Positions 1 to 13,261 of a DNA stretch of 64,000 nt are shown piece after piece; positions within the stretch are counted from its first letter, which is position 1, and every line of letters begins with the position of its first letter. This DNA comes from Polytrichum commune (lineage: Eukaryota > Streptophyta > Polytrichopsida > Polytrichales > Polytrichaceae), in assembly GCA_950295325.1 (NCBI GenBank), contig OX485803.1, positions 33,595,554 to 33,659,553 on the forward strand. The letters run 5' to 3'. Both the position numbers and the translations under genes were made by a program. The notes beneath the pieces were generated by a model. The model made no database searches and was not told where the DNA came from. It saw only the letters and a list, made by a program, of their open reading frames with translations.

Positions 1-1119
1 CTCATTTCCCAATAGTTTTCCAGATGAAGTATCAAATTGACAAGCAAAAGTTATTCATTTGTCAAGTATTTCAAGTTTGTTGGCGTGGTGGTTCCTTGCA
101 ATGTTCGTAAGGATCTTATTGTGTTGTGATTTAGGGCTACATTGCTATCATGAGAGAAATTGGATTCAGGAATTTGTTTCAATGAATGATAGCAGGTTTG
201 CAGCTAAATTTGTTTGACCGGCGTGAACTACTGGCATGTTATTGTTAAGTTCTTGACCACGTGATGCCGAATCCTTCAAGGTGTCAGATTCCTCCCTGAG
301 ATGCTTCAGGAGATTTTAAATTCATTGTCTAGACCTTGGAAATGTGTGGGGTTGTTTGGATCTTAAAGATGCTTCTCTCCTTCAAGTATTGTTATGAGCT
401 ATGTCCAATCTGCCCTAGCCCACACGTGGATGGGTTAGGCGTTACAGTTGTTGTACTGCTGATGGGATATGCTGAGTACTTATGCCTGAAATGTTTATTT
501 GGATTGGCTATTCCAAAGAACTTACAATTGGACACGGCTATAAAGTTTCATAATGCTCGACCTCAGGTTTACAAACTGCTCAGGACATCAGGATGCAAAT
601 GCAGCGATGCAAGGACAAACAACTTATGAGAGAAAACCTCGTTCTTCTCAACTTTGCGAATGATCGAATTGCAGGATAAAGTGGATTTGCAAACTGTTCT
701 CTCAACAAATCATATCTACTTGAAAGTCCACAATTCATGGACCTCCCACCATGGTTGTCTTAAATTGATCTATAATCTGAAACAGATAGATTTGCATTGT
801 ATAAGAGCAAAAGTACAACTAAAACCTAAGTTGTGCTCAGGATGACTCAACCTGGAATGTAAGGTAACTTGGGCCTCAAATGGACACTTTTAGCTCTGCA
901 CCAATTGCAAAGAAGAAAAAAGAATGTCAATGTGTTTGTTACATTGACATGTGATGTCAGATCACTACCTCCCTTCCTAGTCCGTTTGGATGTGGGTGGG
1001 AGTAGGTTAATGCCTATTTTTCAATAGGTGGACTATAGGTTATTTTTATAATTGTATATACTATTTAGGTGTAGGTTATGTAATTTTGTGTATATTTTGT
1101 CTCTATGTGTACTAGAGTG
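1..1119. other. no recognisable gene
   Basis: AT-rich sequence with only short open frames (for example 336-629 on the plus strand, 97 codons). None shows a recognisable domain, and none continues across plausible splice sites. I see no repeat structure. The window may begin inside an intergenic region. Confidence 0.5.
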
Positions 1120-1125
1120 TGGTGG

Positions 1126-2010
1126 CTAATCAAGTGCAATTGGTGCTTGTTTCCTTTCAAGTTTTCTTTTGTTTAGGACAATGTATCTTAAAAAGCGGAT
1201 GGATATTTGTGGGAATGTTTCCATGAGTTTTTGCACTTTGTTATTGGGGATTTTAAGGTCTGATAGAGTTTTGGTAGTGTTAGTATAGTTGGATCCTCGT
1301 ATGCACATAGTGATGATTTTTTGGGGTAGGACTGACCATCCTTGTTGGGTTAGTAGTGATATGAGGATGTCATATTTTTCTAGTTTTGTGGTAGCCACTT
1401 GAGGGAATTGTCACTGCAATAAGTGAATTCAAAGATGTAGATTTGTAAGTTTGGGTGTGGTGAGAAAGGAGGTTGGTATGTGGGTGTTGTGCCTAATATG
1501 GATAGTATGTTTGGGCGTAGTTGGGCGGGTTATTTGCAATGTGGGAGGTAGCAGATGCAAGGGAGGAGCCATGAGGGTACGGTATGATCTTAGTGTTTTG
1601 TTATGAGTTTTTATTGCATTTATGAGTGAAGCATATTGTGGTGGGGTGGGCCATTAGGGTGTTGGCTAGTGCATGTATTGCCTTGTTGTGGCAGTTAGTG
1701 TGGAGGTTGTTAATGTTTCAATTTGTGCAACATGATAGCAAATGGAGGCATGTATTGTATTGTTTTAGTGGGCATAGGTTACGTGAGGGGGAGATGTCTT
1801 GTTCGAGGATGTGTTTTTGTTTTTGGAAGTTCCCCAAGTATCTACCATATCGGAATTTTAGGACTTAGGTGGTTTGGGCATTGATAATCCAAGGTGTGTT
1901 CCAAAAGAGGCTAGACCGATTTAGGTGAATTTCCTCTTTGGATAGCCATTTGTGGATGTTTGGTATTGTGTCTGTGGCATGAGCAACAAATGCACTATTA
2001 TATTATTTTT
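1126..2010 (-). mobile_element. LINE fragment, region downstream of RNase H
   Basis: Read on the minus strand, this stretch gives a degraded polypeptide. It runs from a segment containing HKWLSKEEI (about 1950), through a cysteine/histidine-rich segment (LCPLKQYNTCLHLL, about 1750-1790), to a C-terminal segment with LNKRKLERKQAPI (about 1140-1180). A colinear relative lies on the plus strand at 49020-49770, with INKWLSNEEI and RGATH...LKNLKIP. I infer that both are the part of a non-LTR retrotransposon lying after RT and RNase H, and that the Cys/His block may be a zinc knuckle. Several in-frame stops show that it is dead. It is 5'-truncated, as is usual for LINEs. Family assignment rests on remembered relatives and on the other fragments in this window. 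Confidence 0.6.
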
Positions 2011-2059
2011 GGATGCAATTTTTGAGATTCCTTACTGAGCCATCATGTTGAGTCAAGGG

Positions 2060-3560
2060 GGGGGATAGGGATATGCAAAGCCAGTACGATGTTTGGTGGC
2101 CTATGTTGCGGTAAGCTGGAGGGGGTTGGGGCTTCTGAAAGGGGAAGGCTCTCTGTTTTCTCTCTCTTTCACTCTGGCTCTGGAGGAAGAAGGTTGCGGC
2201 GCCGCAGGGGGCAGTTGCGGTCCAGCTCTGAGGTCGGACTACAGAATTCGGGTGAGTTGCCATGATGGACAAGACACAACCCCACAGCTAAGGCAGTCGG
2301 CCAAGATCCAGATGGGTGGGGAGCAACCTGGAAATGCAAGGTAAATTTGGACTAGGAAGGCGAGGCCCCAGCGGCACACAGGGCCAGGAAAGGCCGGAGG
2401 ACTCACATCGAACTGAGTGACTCGGCTGGAAATTACCGCAACTGCAGGTCAAATCTGCTACCTTGGCCGGCTGCGAAAATGTGGTGTGAACAGATGGGCC
2501 CAGGAGTAAGAGGTGACATTATTGGGAAGAAGGCTGAAAGTTTCAGCGCAGGTTTGAATGCTCGGAGAAAAACTGCTCAGGAGATCTAAGTGGGTTTGGG
2601 TCGTGCTAAGATGAAGGTAGACAAGGCATTATAGAAGGATCAACAATCCTCAATCGTTATTCATACGTCCGAGGATTAATCCGTGATCAATCAGTGATAC
2701 CACCACTCTTCGGCGCTGGAGAGGAGAATTCCGAGGAGATCGAACATACATTTAGCAGCTGGATCAAGAACAGTACAATCCAGGGGAAGTTGAGGTATTA
2801 CAGAGGTTACTCATTTAAGCCAGCGATCAAGCAGGGGAGTACTACCTGCTGGGTGGAGGTTCAGAAGGGAGTTGCGAGGTCTGTGGCCGGATTCGCAACA
2901 AGTGCTGACTGCCGAACAGGGGAAAGGAAGGATGGGCGGTTGAGGCCACAAGCTGCTGGCTCGAGGCTAGGCAATTGGGTCAGAGGCCAGAGAGCTTCTA
3001 TGGTCCTGGTTTACGGTGACGGGCAGTGATGGCCAGGGTGCTGACTGAGCCCTTTGACTGCTGGTTGCTACCATTTGGTCATTAGAGTCAGGAAGCCCAG
3101 CAAGGCTGGCGGATGGGAAGGTTGAAGGGGAATGAGTAATGACTTAATCAGATAGGGTGTATCAAATTAGTTATTAGCCTAACTAGGACGTACCTTGTAG
3201 CCGTGTGGCAATTAGGTTATTAGAATTTAAGTAAAGGCCGTGGCCAAGCCATCGTGTGGTGGTTTAGTTTAGCTTATTAGGATATGATTTGATTTATTAG
3301 GAGGCTTAAGCAAAGCACCAATGGTGAGGAAGTTAATGTTGTGGTGTGCTAAAACTATGATTAAGGATAGTATTTTTGAATACTGGAGTCCTTGAGGCAT
3401 GGGAATAAAAAGGTGTGAGTTCAAGATTATTCTCTTGAACAGTGAGTATCTATTACATGGGCTAAGAGAAGTTATAGATTACATGTGAGCCATAGGCTCT
3501 CACCTGGACTAGGACGCATAAGGGTGGGGGTTTAGGGCTGACAGACGTTTGCAAAATTAC
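2060..3560. other. GC-richer non-coding block, origin unclear
   Basis: From about 2080 to 3060 the sequence is clearly richer in G and C than its flanks, and from 3100 to 3560 it becomes AT-richer with an AATAAAA-like site near 3402. Open frames overlap on both strands and have no recognisable domain. The block could be a remnant of a retroelement untranslated or terminal region, or the 5' end of a dead gene. I found no paired long repeats that would prove either. Confidence 0.25.
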
Positions 3561-5753
3561 CGAGGAACTCAAGTGGCGTTACTTACCAATCCGACATATA
3601 TTTCATGTGGTTGATTAGAATGTGAAGTCCATGTGAGGGCTTTCTGTATAGGTTCTTCTTCCGCCAAGCACATGGCCGTGTCATCATTTTGACAACCACC
3701 AAGATGCTACGCAGGTGAGGGTTCAGTCTGATGAATTGGTTGATCATTGGTTGTAAATTGTTTCGTGTCCTAGTGTAGTGTATTGAGTAGAACAGAAATG
3801 TGTGACATAATCGGTGATTTGCAGCAATAATTTTCAATTATGATTTGAACAATGAATGATTAAGCATATATACTAGTCATCATTTTGTTAGATAATAGAT
3901 ATCAACGTGCTCCTAATTATACCTAGACACTTTTGACTTTAACATGCTTTGACCTAGAAACTAGAGAGGAGAGATACAAAATGAAACTTTTATATTTCCA
4001 AGTGATTACAAGACAAATGATAAGCATATGGCTATGTGGAACACAAGGACAGGCGATGAAAATTGTTGCATTCAATGAAATGATGTCCAAGCTTGCTGCA
4101 CAAATTCCCAGTGTCTTCACTTTTATGTGCCCCTTCCTTAGAATAGTGTAATTTCTACATACACTAATAAGGAGGGAAACTTGGACTATCAACATTCTAA
4201 TTCTAAAGTCATTTTGTCCAAGTCAACTTCATCCACTCAGTAGAATTTCATCCATTCTCTAGACTTTTATCTACTCATGTTAATGCATTCATGTACGGGC
4301 AAAGTTATGGTCCTGAGATACCACATGAAATTGAGAAATATAATGTTGTACACATGGAAAATTGTGGTGAAAATAGAGTTCATTCCTTGAAGTCTAAGTA
4401 TGAGCTAGACAAGAGAGTTGAAAGTTCTATTGCAACCTTACACTAATGTACATTTGGTATATGAGTTTACATTTTAGTGGATCAAATTGATGTGACCATT
4501 CTAAAATATCCAATACTACAACCATTTGTTAAGTTAATTCATGTAAACTTCAAATGGGTATTGCAAAGCTTTTGACAAAAACTACAAGGTAACACACTCT
4601 TCAAATGTGTCATTGCATCATTGAAATGCAGAGCTAAATAACTCAGATGTACAAAGGTTGAATGTAGACAAGATAATGCACGGGCCCGAGTGCCCTTGAC
4701 ATACAAGTAGCTTTTGAGGATGAGCTTTGAAGAGGTTTATTCTTGTCAAATGGTACTAGAACTAGTGTTCTACATCACATTATGCACTGGTATGAAGGTT
4801 GATGGGCTATCGTAGACACTTTCAATAGTTTGGTGTTTATTAAAAATGGGCCATGACATATGCCAATGTTGTGTGAGCCAACACCATTGAGTCAATCAAA
4901 AATCGTGTGTAACTGCTACAAATCATCGAAGTCACAATTTTGTTTGACTCTTTTGAATCATGTAGAGGGGAGTAATCTAGAAGCAAATTTCAAAGCATCC
5001 TAGTAGACCTGTCATCCAAGTAGGTATGATCATTTCTCATTAACTTAAGCCAATGTTAATTATAAAATCCTATGTCCACTACAAGCTACAACCTTATTGT
5101 GAACACATGTTGACAAATATGGTTAAACAAGAATGTGTACCCAATACTAAATGATCATCACAGCACTCAAGAAACGCAATTGAAAAGCAGGCAGGACAGT
5201 GATTCCACACTTTATCTGGATGAAGTTTTGCATTATCTGGATGGTTTATAGATGAAAATAACTATATTACAGGGGCAACAATTTTGCACTTTGTAGCCCC
5301 TTACCCACAAGAAAACAAGTGTTCGGGTTGGGTGCGTCTACCTAATTGGTTTTGGTGAGAGAATGGAACAGTGAACCTCTTTTTAGCTCCAGAGTGGATT
5401 ATGCTTGGAAATCCACTCCAGTGGCTGTATGGGCATGCTTGCCAAATCTAAACCATAATCAGAGACTTTCATAAAAACATGGGGGTGCTGATCATAATAA
5501 ATCTGAACATTAATTTTCAAGCTTTCCATAATCATTCAAAAGGGTCCTATGTATAGGAATGTGGAATGTATACACTGTACTACAGTTCAGCACCCAAGCT
5601 CTAATAAATGCTCCAAGCTGCAAGGGGAGTCCCAAAACAGGGGTCTAGTCCAAGAGGGATTCAGAGCAACTTATTCAGCTCTGGATACTCAAAATTGGGG
5701 TCAGTGCATTGAATAAATCACATTTGCAATAATACCTGTCCACTATATCTCAT
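3561..5753. other. intergenic, no gene seen
   Basis: AT-rich, with short frames only. The part nearest 5753 probably contains the 3' untranslated region of the AP endonuclease gene, which ends at 5754 on the minus strand. I see nothing else that I can name. Confidence 0.5.
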
Positions 5754-8700
5754 CTATACTTTCAGTATTAGTCCAATTGGACAGTGATCACTACCACCCA
5801 CATCCGGGATAGTGTATGAATCATGTACACTGTCAGCAAGAGATTCTGAAAGAAGGAAGTAATCCAGTCGCCACCCTGCAAATTAAATCAAATGCAGGAG
5901 TTAGGGCATTTCAAATATTGAAGACAAGTTGCTGATATACTCCAATTCTACTAGAATTTATACAGATGTCCATGGATTGAAAGCTGAAAGCATATGCAAG
6001 TCAGATATATCATGTGACTCGTGACTAAGACCGCCACAAATAACCCTTCCATACATTTGGATGCAAGATGTCAACTGACAGTCGAGGACCTGAAAATGCC
6101 TAAATTACCTTGATTCTTGGGTCGAGCTGCAGTGCGATAACCCCAGTAGGTGTAGCTAACAGCATTTGGATGTTGCTTTCTGAAAGTGTCTACAAAGCCT
6201 TGCTCAAGGAAGTTTGTTTTGAATGAGGTCCGTTCCTCTTCTGTGAATCCTGCGCTTTTTATATTACCCTAAAAAATTGCAGCCCTTTAAACATGTCAGC
6301 TAATCATGGCTTTATCACATTAAGCATTCATAAGAGGAAATGTGAAATTTGTATTCATATTACTACAGCTAAGCATAGAGAGGTAGTCTCATTATAAAGA
6401 AAAAGTATGTTATTCGACATAGCATTGTTTCTCAATCATAACACAAGCAGCCAGGAAGGTACGGCAAAAAGGCAGGGATATCTTTGGAGCACTTACAGCA
6501 GGATGGTGTATATCAATATTCTCATTTGCAACATTTAAATCGCCTGTAAGTATAACAGGTTTTTTTTTCTCCAGTTCCTGCTTTACAATGCCACCTTTAG
6601 AACATATCCACAAGTGGAGTGAGATGAAAACTATATCAAATAGAGGAAGGAGGACGTAATTCCATGGGGCACCCCTTCCCTTCATGCAACTTCAAGTATG
6701 AAGGGTGAACCTGGAACACTACTTTCAGAAAGTTCTCAATTTCCATGTACTACCCAACCCATTGAATTTCATCATGTACAAAACTGAGATCAGTGGGTAC
6801 TAGAGGTATCCAGAGGATTACCTTCATGAACTTGCTTAGTGCTGGATCCCAATTTTGCGTACGGTATTCCTGACAATCATATAAATTAACATTACATTTT
6901 ACTGATCTTGTGAATGTCCCTTATGGACTTACATGCTAACACAGATAAGGTAGAGCATAAAATCTTGGAGTAGCAAGAGAAATAAATTTACCAGTCTTTC
7001 CAATTTAGCTCCAGCATTAGGAACATAGCTGACAACAAGATAGAAGGGGTCAAATTCACAAGTAATGAGGCGTCCCTCAAGGTCATGGTCCGCTATCCCA
7101 AGTCCATATTGTACAGAGAGAGGTTTAATCTGCAATTCAGGTTTTGTTAGTCACTAAACCAGTGCAAGTAGGAACTTCAATGCCACCAAGTAACGAAATA
7201 CTATCAACCCAATGACAAAGGGTAACTGCTGGAAACCCTAGGGTTGTCCATCAAGCTTACCCTGGAAATCACAGCAGTGCCTGAGTAACCAAGCTTGCTG
7301 GTACTGCAACTCCAAAGACTAGATTCATAACTTGCCAAGAGGGACTCCCGGATCTGATCTACATCTTTCTCCTGCCAGACACAAATGTTAGAAACATCTG
7401 TTAGCAGAATGCAATGTTGTGAACAGACCTGAAATTGAATACAACAATTTCCATATCAAACCCCGTGAGAAGGATACCTCATGACAGAGAGCTCTGAAAT
7501 AAGTACTTGATTGACAGCCAGAACCAGGAAAATGTGGAGGTAAGTAGCTACACATAAAAGACTTCCAAAGGACACAACAAGCCTGACTAGTTGACAGACA
7601 TCTGCTGTCATAAGTTACAGTATTTGAAGAATATAGAAAGCCTCCACTTGGAGTCACAATTCATTAGTGGATCTAACCCCACTTTTGTTAGAGCCGCTTA
7701 TATATGCTTTCAGTAACATGATACAAAATTTATAGCTAAAAGCAGCAGCAATCATACATGGGATATACAAGGACAAGAGTGATAACCTGTAATTTTGTCT
7801 CCTGTAAACACAGAACATCAAAGTCCTCTCTTGCAGCTAACTGTGCAATCAAAGATCCTTGCTCTTGTGACATCCCTTTCTCCTTCAAAAGAGCCCGCAA
7901 ACCATTTACATTCCATGATATAATCTTCATTACTTTCTCATTACTTGAAGGTAGTTCTGGACGCATAGTAGCTGGATTGTAAGCCACCCACTCAGGCTGA
8001 GGTTTTTTGTGCACTAGTAGAGTCCATGCTTCCTTGCTCTCATCCATGAGAGAGCCAGTCTGCAGTACAGCATCTTTAGATTCAGATTCTTTTGCAGTAC
8101 AAGGTTTCGAGCTTTTCTTGGTGGATTTAGCTTTGGGTAGTGATTTGTCAGCTCTGGCTTCAGCTTCCACAACATTAATCTCTTCATTGGGCACCTCCCT
8201 CTTCCGTTTCCCTCTGCCAGGTGTAGTGGTTTCCACTTTGGTGTCTGATGAAGTGTTGGCTTCCTTTGTGTCCATAGATTCGAGAGACTTTTCCTCATTA
8301 CCTGAGCTTTGATCTTTGTCCAGAACTACAAGAGACAGTCACCAATTTGCATTTTATACATAAAAGAACGAATTAGAATGTATGAATTTGGGCCAATACA
8401 GTCACCCAAGTAACTCGGAAGCAAGTCTTTTAACATCTTAAATCCACACCAATCTATCACAGTTTACACCTATCTGTCACAAAATTTATCTGGAATAACT
8501 CATTATGTCACTTTTCTGAGCGTGTAACATTGTTATCTGAGCATTTTCTCCAAACAATTCTAAAATTTAGACTACAAAGATCTCAGGTGTAACTTTTGTA
8601 CAAGTGGCAGGTGTAAGTACCTGATGGTGTGCCACAACCATTATCATTGAGCCATTTCTTTACAACCTTGAGCATATCAGCTTTCTGGCCTTTAGATGTC

Positions 8701-10459
8701 TTCTTCATTTCCCTAAAGGTGGGCATACCATATATAGTGAGGCGAACGGACTATATGACATGACACAAAAGGACTGGACTTTTATTTGAACTCCTAACCC
8801 TCAACATATCTTGTGGATCACTGCTCAAAAATTTAGCACTCCAAATTTTCTACTTTCCACTTTTGCTTTTCATATGAAATATTGTTCAGTTCAACTCTGT
8901 AGGACAGCAAACAATAGACAACAAATCAGCAGTAACAAGGGTTGGAGAATTCCTTGAGATCATTTCAAGGAAGTCATGCCCTGCCGCCCCATGCTCATTC
9001 TCATGTGACCAGAGAACAACCCAGTTGCTGCTACAAACCTTAGGAGCTCACGAAGCTCAACTGTCGTATATGTGCTCAAATTATTGTCCTCGTACCGTTC
9101 CAGTAATTGATACTGCCAGCTATCAATGTCAAAGTCATCCTTATGCAATTTCTTTACCTCCTCCTGCATCATTCCCAAGAGCAAAAGAATGTAATTAAAG
9201 CCTTCACAATTTAACCACTCTCTGAACAAAACCCTTCTTATGAGGCCCTCTATTAAACAGCACTGATGAAAACATTACTGTCATGTCAGACACATACAAC
9301 AGTCCCTTATGATCTTGTGACGATTACAAGTACACTAAATTGGTCATGGGCTGTTGACTTCATAGAACTTGCATAGGTTGCAGGGATTTGAAACTGATCA
9401 CCCTAATCTGATCATACTTTCTTAAACAAGACAGGCAATTCAATGAAGAGGGTTGTGCTGTTTCTTTTATGTAACGATGGAGTTTGTCGTTGTTTATCCA
9501 AGTGAGCCTACCTTCGGAGTGCTGCGTGGTTTTGGGCCTTTCTTAGTACTTCCGGCACCATTCTCCACCACATGAATTTCAATGGATGATGTCTCTACCG
9601 TCTTGGTCGAACTCTTTCTCACTCTCAACTGTCTACCACTCATGTTGTTAAACCCCAGCTCCTTTGTGGAGGACGAAGCGTATGGAAGTTCCCTAGATCG
9701 ATAATCTCCGGAACTCGAAACTTTCAGAGAAATACTTATCCTAAACAACAATAGAAGCAACATGTCAACTCGGCATTATTCTCGATCCAATGATTAGGTC
9801 AAAAAGAGCTACTAAACCTTGTATTCATAGCTCAAAATATCACTCACAAAACACATCAATGATTGAGAAGCTCTGAGAAGATATGGGTTCATCGACTGCT
9901 GCTCAGCATTACAAAAACAAGGATAGTAACTGAGTCTAGCGTCAAGTATATCAGAGGATCCACAATACTATAGGTCGCTAGCCATAAACGTCGTAACAAA
10001 AAAGGGTAGCAACTGGCCATTGCACACTACACAAAAACCAATGTTTTCAAGTATAGTACCTCCTCCTTCACATGCCGCAAAAGGAACCCACCTGTGGAAA
10101 TTTTCAGCAAAACTGGGAGAACTGTGATAGCGAGCCCTTGCGATCCTCCTCCAGGAAGCCACAGAAAAAACGAGCACAAGGCTAGACCTGCATTGCAATA
10201 TGCCTGCACCTGCTGCTTGGTTAATAAGAGAAGTGGCAATTGGGCCTGGAGGGAAATTAAAACCTAGAGAGAGAGGACACAGGTTGTTGCTGTTGCGAGG
10301 ATAGGAGGGAGAGGTTCCGCTACTACCACCCCTTGCACCATACCACTGAGAAGGTGCCCTTGATAATTTTACACATTTTGGGAGGTGGATAGGTGTTGGG
10401 AGCGTCCACAACTTGGCAACACAGAGGCTGGTGTTACCAGATACAATTGCGCACCTCAT
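5754..10459 (-). CDS. ARP: AP endonuclease/redox protein (ARP), SAP plus exonuclease III-type domain
   Basis: Base-excision repair enzyme that cuts the backbone 5' of abasic sites; in plants the family acts in the nucleus and plastid. I traced 11 exons with GT-AG borders: 10459-10092, 9740-9512, 9163-9039, 8712-8621, 8325-7787, 7371-7261, 7129-6992, 6869-6822, 6577-6497, 6268-6109 and 5875-5754. Together they make 2013 nt, or 670 codons plus stop, and every junction keeps phase. Exon 1 (about 122 residues) is rich in Ser, Arg and Pro and poor in acidic residues, which fits an organelle transit peptide. A SAP-like helix pair spans about residues 225-262 ([18 protein letters not shown]). The catalytic domain covers about 405-670, with SWNVNG (Asn), LQETKL (metal-binding Glu), TGDLN (Asp563/Asn565) and GSDHCPIG (Asp660/His661) all present. 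It is longer than the roughly 540-residue Arabidopsis protein, mainly because of the leader and the basic linker. The start codon is inferred from the open first exon. Confidence 0.93.
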
Positions 10460-11440
10460 TCAAAGCTGCACAAACCTAAATGTGGTATTGACTAGATGCA
10501 CTGGCGCAGTGAGAGAAGTGGAACTATTCTTCACAGACTGGAAAACTGCTGATGTGCTAGCGCCTTCAACAACCCATATCATATAAGTGATATGGGTAAC
10601 ATATAAGTGATATATTCTTCTTTCGTCCTCGATACCTGAGGTCCACACCACAGCCAAATTTTCCTGCACCAACCCACCATCACAACACTTCATTGGCGTC
10701 ATTCTGCTCGCGCTCTCAACCTTCCCAGCTCAAGAACTATGTGACTCTAAGATGCGCACCCCAAAAGAACAAATTGTAGTACACATCAGTGCAGGTGCGA
10801 ATCATGCACAATCAACCTCAGTTAACCAATGCGTTCAAAATATTAAATAAATAAATAACTCATCTCAGAGTCCGGAACTACTGTACCCTCCGTTACTATA
10901 CGCCTCTCTTTCCCCCCACCCCCGCACACGCTCCACTCGCGCACTTCCCCTTCAAGACAGAACCGCAATTATCACCCTGATTCCACACACATAAAAGTCA
11001 CGTTTCCAGAACGCAATACCCTTTTGCTCCTCACCCTTGGAGGAGATTCTAACGTACCTCAGAAGAAGTGTGGACTCTTTCGCAACCAATGCAAAAGCTC
11101 AATCTGACCGGCTTCTTCTTCACAACGATGTTAAAGTGTCAAACACCTGAGAAGCCTGTCCAAAGCCTTAATAAATGTGACAAGAGTCGGAGGTCAAGTT
11201 AGTGAAAGTGAGATGAAGAAGGAATCTAACTTGATGAAGAGCGATGGAAGTCGAGCCTGCTCTGTTTCTGCCTTCGCAACGAGAGAGACGAAGTTCCCTA
11301 AGGGGTTCCCATGAATTTTGGCGGGAACGGTGCCCTGGTATTGGGAACCTTCTGACAGTAGAGACATCGAAGGCTAATCTCAACTGGATGGTATGTATCA
11401 CTTCCCCAGGGTATTCGAAATAGGGTGGAAGACTATATGC
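10460..11440 (-). promoter_or_regulatory. presumed 5' flank of the ARP gene
   Basis: This non-coding stretch lies directly upstream of the ARP start on the minus strand. It includes a pyrimidine/C-rich patch on the plus strand near 10900-10930. No TATA box or transcription start can be fixed by eye. The assignment rests on position alone. Confidence 0.3.
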
Positions 11441-11879
11441 CATTTTGTATTGGTACCCTAATACTTATTACTACATAGGCGATAGTTTCTATACATTTCT
11501 ACAGGGAGGCTAATTTAATTTTTTAATAGGGCTACAGCTTCAATTCTACCAGCGTTGATTTGCTTCAGGTGTAGGCTATAGATGAGTGTACATGCTTCCA
11601 ATACAATATGAAGAATTAAGAAGAATCAACTAGCTGATTCCACTTCTTATAGTGACAATGCCCTACACCTGTTGGTTCTTGTGGAGGTTTTTCAAGATTC
11701 AAAAATGCCATTCCAATCCATGAAATTCAACTTCAAACTCATTTAGACTAACCCTCGTTAAAGCATCTAGTGTGTCAAGGTTGAGTCTAGTTCTCCTTTA
11801 GCTCTTAACCCAATTATGCTCCGAAAAACCACGCTCACAAACAACAGTGCTAGTTGGGAATTGCATAGTCGAGTGTCTC

Positions 11880-12400
11880 ACCTACATGTGAATCTATGAA
11901 ATATACTTGAAATCAACAAAGTATACATGAAAGATCACAACATGTCACCCGTTGGACTTGGTAACACTAGGATGTCGGTCAATTATGCCCAAAAATGTCC
12001 TTGGACACTGCTCTTGACACATAATAACTATATTCTTGACACTAAACCCTAAACGTATTGAACCGACCGCTAGTTACAGATGAACCGGTTGAGTTTGAAA
12101 AATAACCAATCGAGATTCAAAACTTTAGGAAAATTACCTCTCATTTCAGAAGAATCTATGAAACATACCTCATATCAATAAGAAAACCTTTTCTTATTGA
12201 TGATCACAAAATGTCACCGCTTGGACTTGGAAATAGCAGGACCTCGGTTGGTTGTGCCTAGCAATCTTCCGGCAACTAACATAATTGTCGTACCCGAAAT
12301 CAATAAACACCTGAAACATAACCTGAAAGATCACAACATGTCACCACTTGGACTTGGAAACAGTAGGATCCAAAAATCAGCCGGCAACTTCATCCTCCGC
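11880..12400. repeat. three diverged direct repeats
   Basis: The phrase GATCACAACATGTCACC followed by CTTGGACTTGG recurs at about 11934, 12202 and 12331, each time after a segment mentioning ATCAATAA or ATCAACAAAG and followed by a TAGGAT-like segment. Spacing is irregular (about 270 and 130 bp), so this is an old, eroded tandem duplication, not a fresh array. No coding function is seen. Confidence 0.6.
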
Positions 12401-12496
12401 AACTACAACTATCATACAAATTCTGAGTTCAAGGGAGTTTCTGGTTATGCCCAAATTCTGACAATATTGGTTGACTTGGGTGAGAGAATAGCCATT

Positions 12497-13255
12497 TGTC
12501 ACTGCAACTGTATAAGATACTTTAAGGCTGGAAAAGAAAGTGCAAGGCATTCACATGCAGTCCAGTGGGTAGCGTAGTGATTGAATGCTACTAAGCTTAC
12601 CTTCTTTCACCTTAGGATGGCATTGTTACTTAAAAGTACTGTAAGTAGTTCCAGAAGGGATATTAGCAGACTTTTCGCCAATAAAATTGTATAAGACAGG
12701 GTTGAAAAGGAAGTGGAAGGTATTCAAATGTAGTCAAGCGGATTGTGATTGAATCCCAAACTACCTCCCTCCTACCCACAAGATTCCTGCCCCCCAAAAA
12801 AAATTTGGCATTGCTACCCAAAAATCTTGGGGGGTTCACTGGCGAAAATCGTAGAACAACGTGCGATAAAAAATAGGGTCTAATATATTCATTGTGAATA
12901 AATTTTGTAAAAAACTTACATATAATATAGGGGGTTTCAAAATAATGAAAAAGGATTACATGTAAAATACCATCACACCTTTATTTTGAAAAATACCATA
13001 CCTTATAATCTTTTCTGCACGGTAAATAGCCCCCCAATAAATAGGTCCCGAACGCACGTGTATGCAAAATATAAGAGGGAGTGAACCCCCCGAGCCCAAA
13101 ATAAGTGCAATTCCGGAAGAGATAGTACCATACTTTTGCCACTGCAACTGTGTGCGAAAGGCTTTAAGAGAAATTAGTAGAAGCCATCTAAATGCAGTCA
13201 AAGAGGGCGGTGATTGAAATTTGTATCCCTCCTACCCACATTTGTCCCAGGTTAT
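12497..13255. repeat. three diverged repeat copies interrupted by a MITE
   Basis: Similar segments end near 12580, 12780 and 13240. Each carries a GCAGTC/GTAGTC core, then GTGATTGAA, and two of them end in CCCTCCTACCCAC. The CACTGCAACTGT motif precedes the first and third. The third copy is separated from the second by the TIR element at 12826-13094. The origin of the repeat is unknown; a SINE-like source is possible but not shown. Confidence 0.5.
12826..13094. mobile_element. short TIR element (MITE), hAT-like, copy 1
   Basis: The ends read CTTGGGGGGTTCACT and, reverse complemented, CTCGGGGGGTTCACT, so the terminal inverted repeat is about 15 bp with one mismatch. A subterminal ACGTGCG lies about 30 bp inside both ends. 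The flanking 8 bp are CCAAAAAT on the left and CCCAAAAT on the right, a near-perfect target duplication. At 269 bp with no coding capacity it is non-autonomous. Its left interior (GATAAAAAATAGGGTC) matches the left interior of the larger element at 47472. The 8-bp duplication points to hAT-type mobilisation. Confidence 0.72.
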
Positions 13256-13261
13256 CTCATC

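Noticed and set aside
2060-3560. LTR-retroelement terminal region
   Set aside because: There is no paired long repeat, primer-binding site or internal coding region. Base composition alone is not enough.
7736-8312. Plus-strand and alternative minus-strand open frames over ARP exon 5
   Set aside because: They are shadows of the ARP coding exon, whose frame is fixed by domain content and splice phase.
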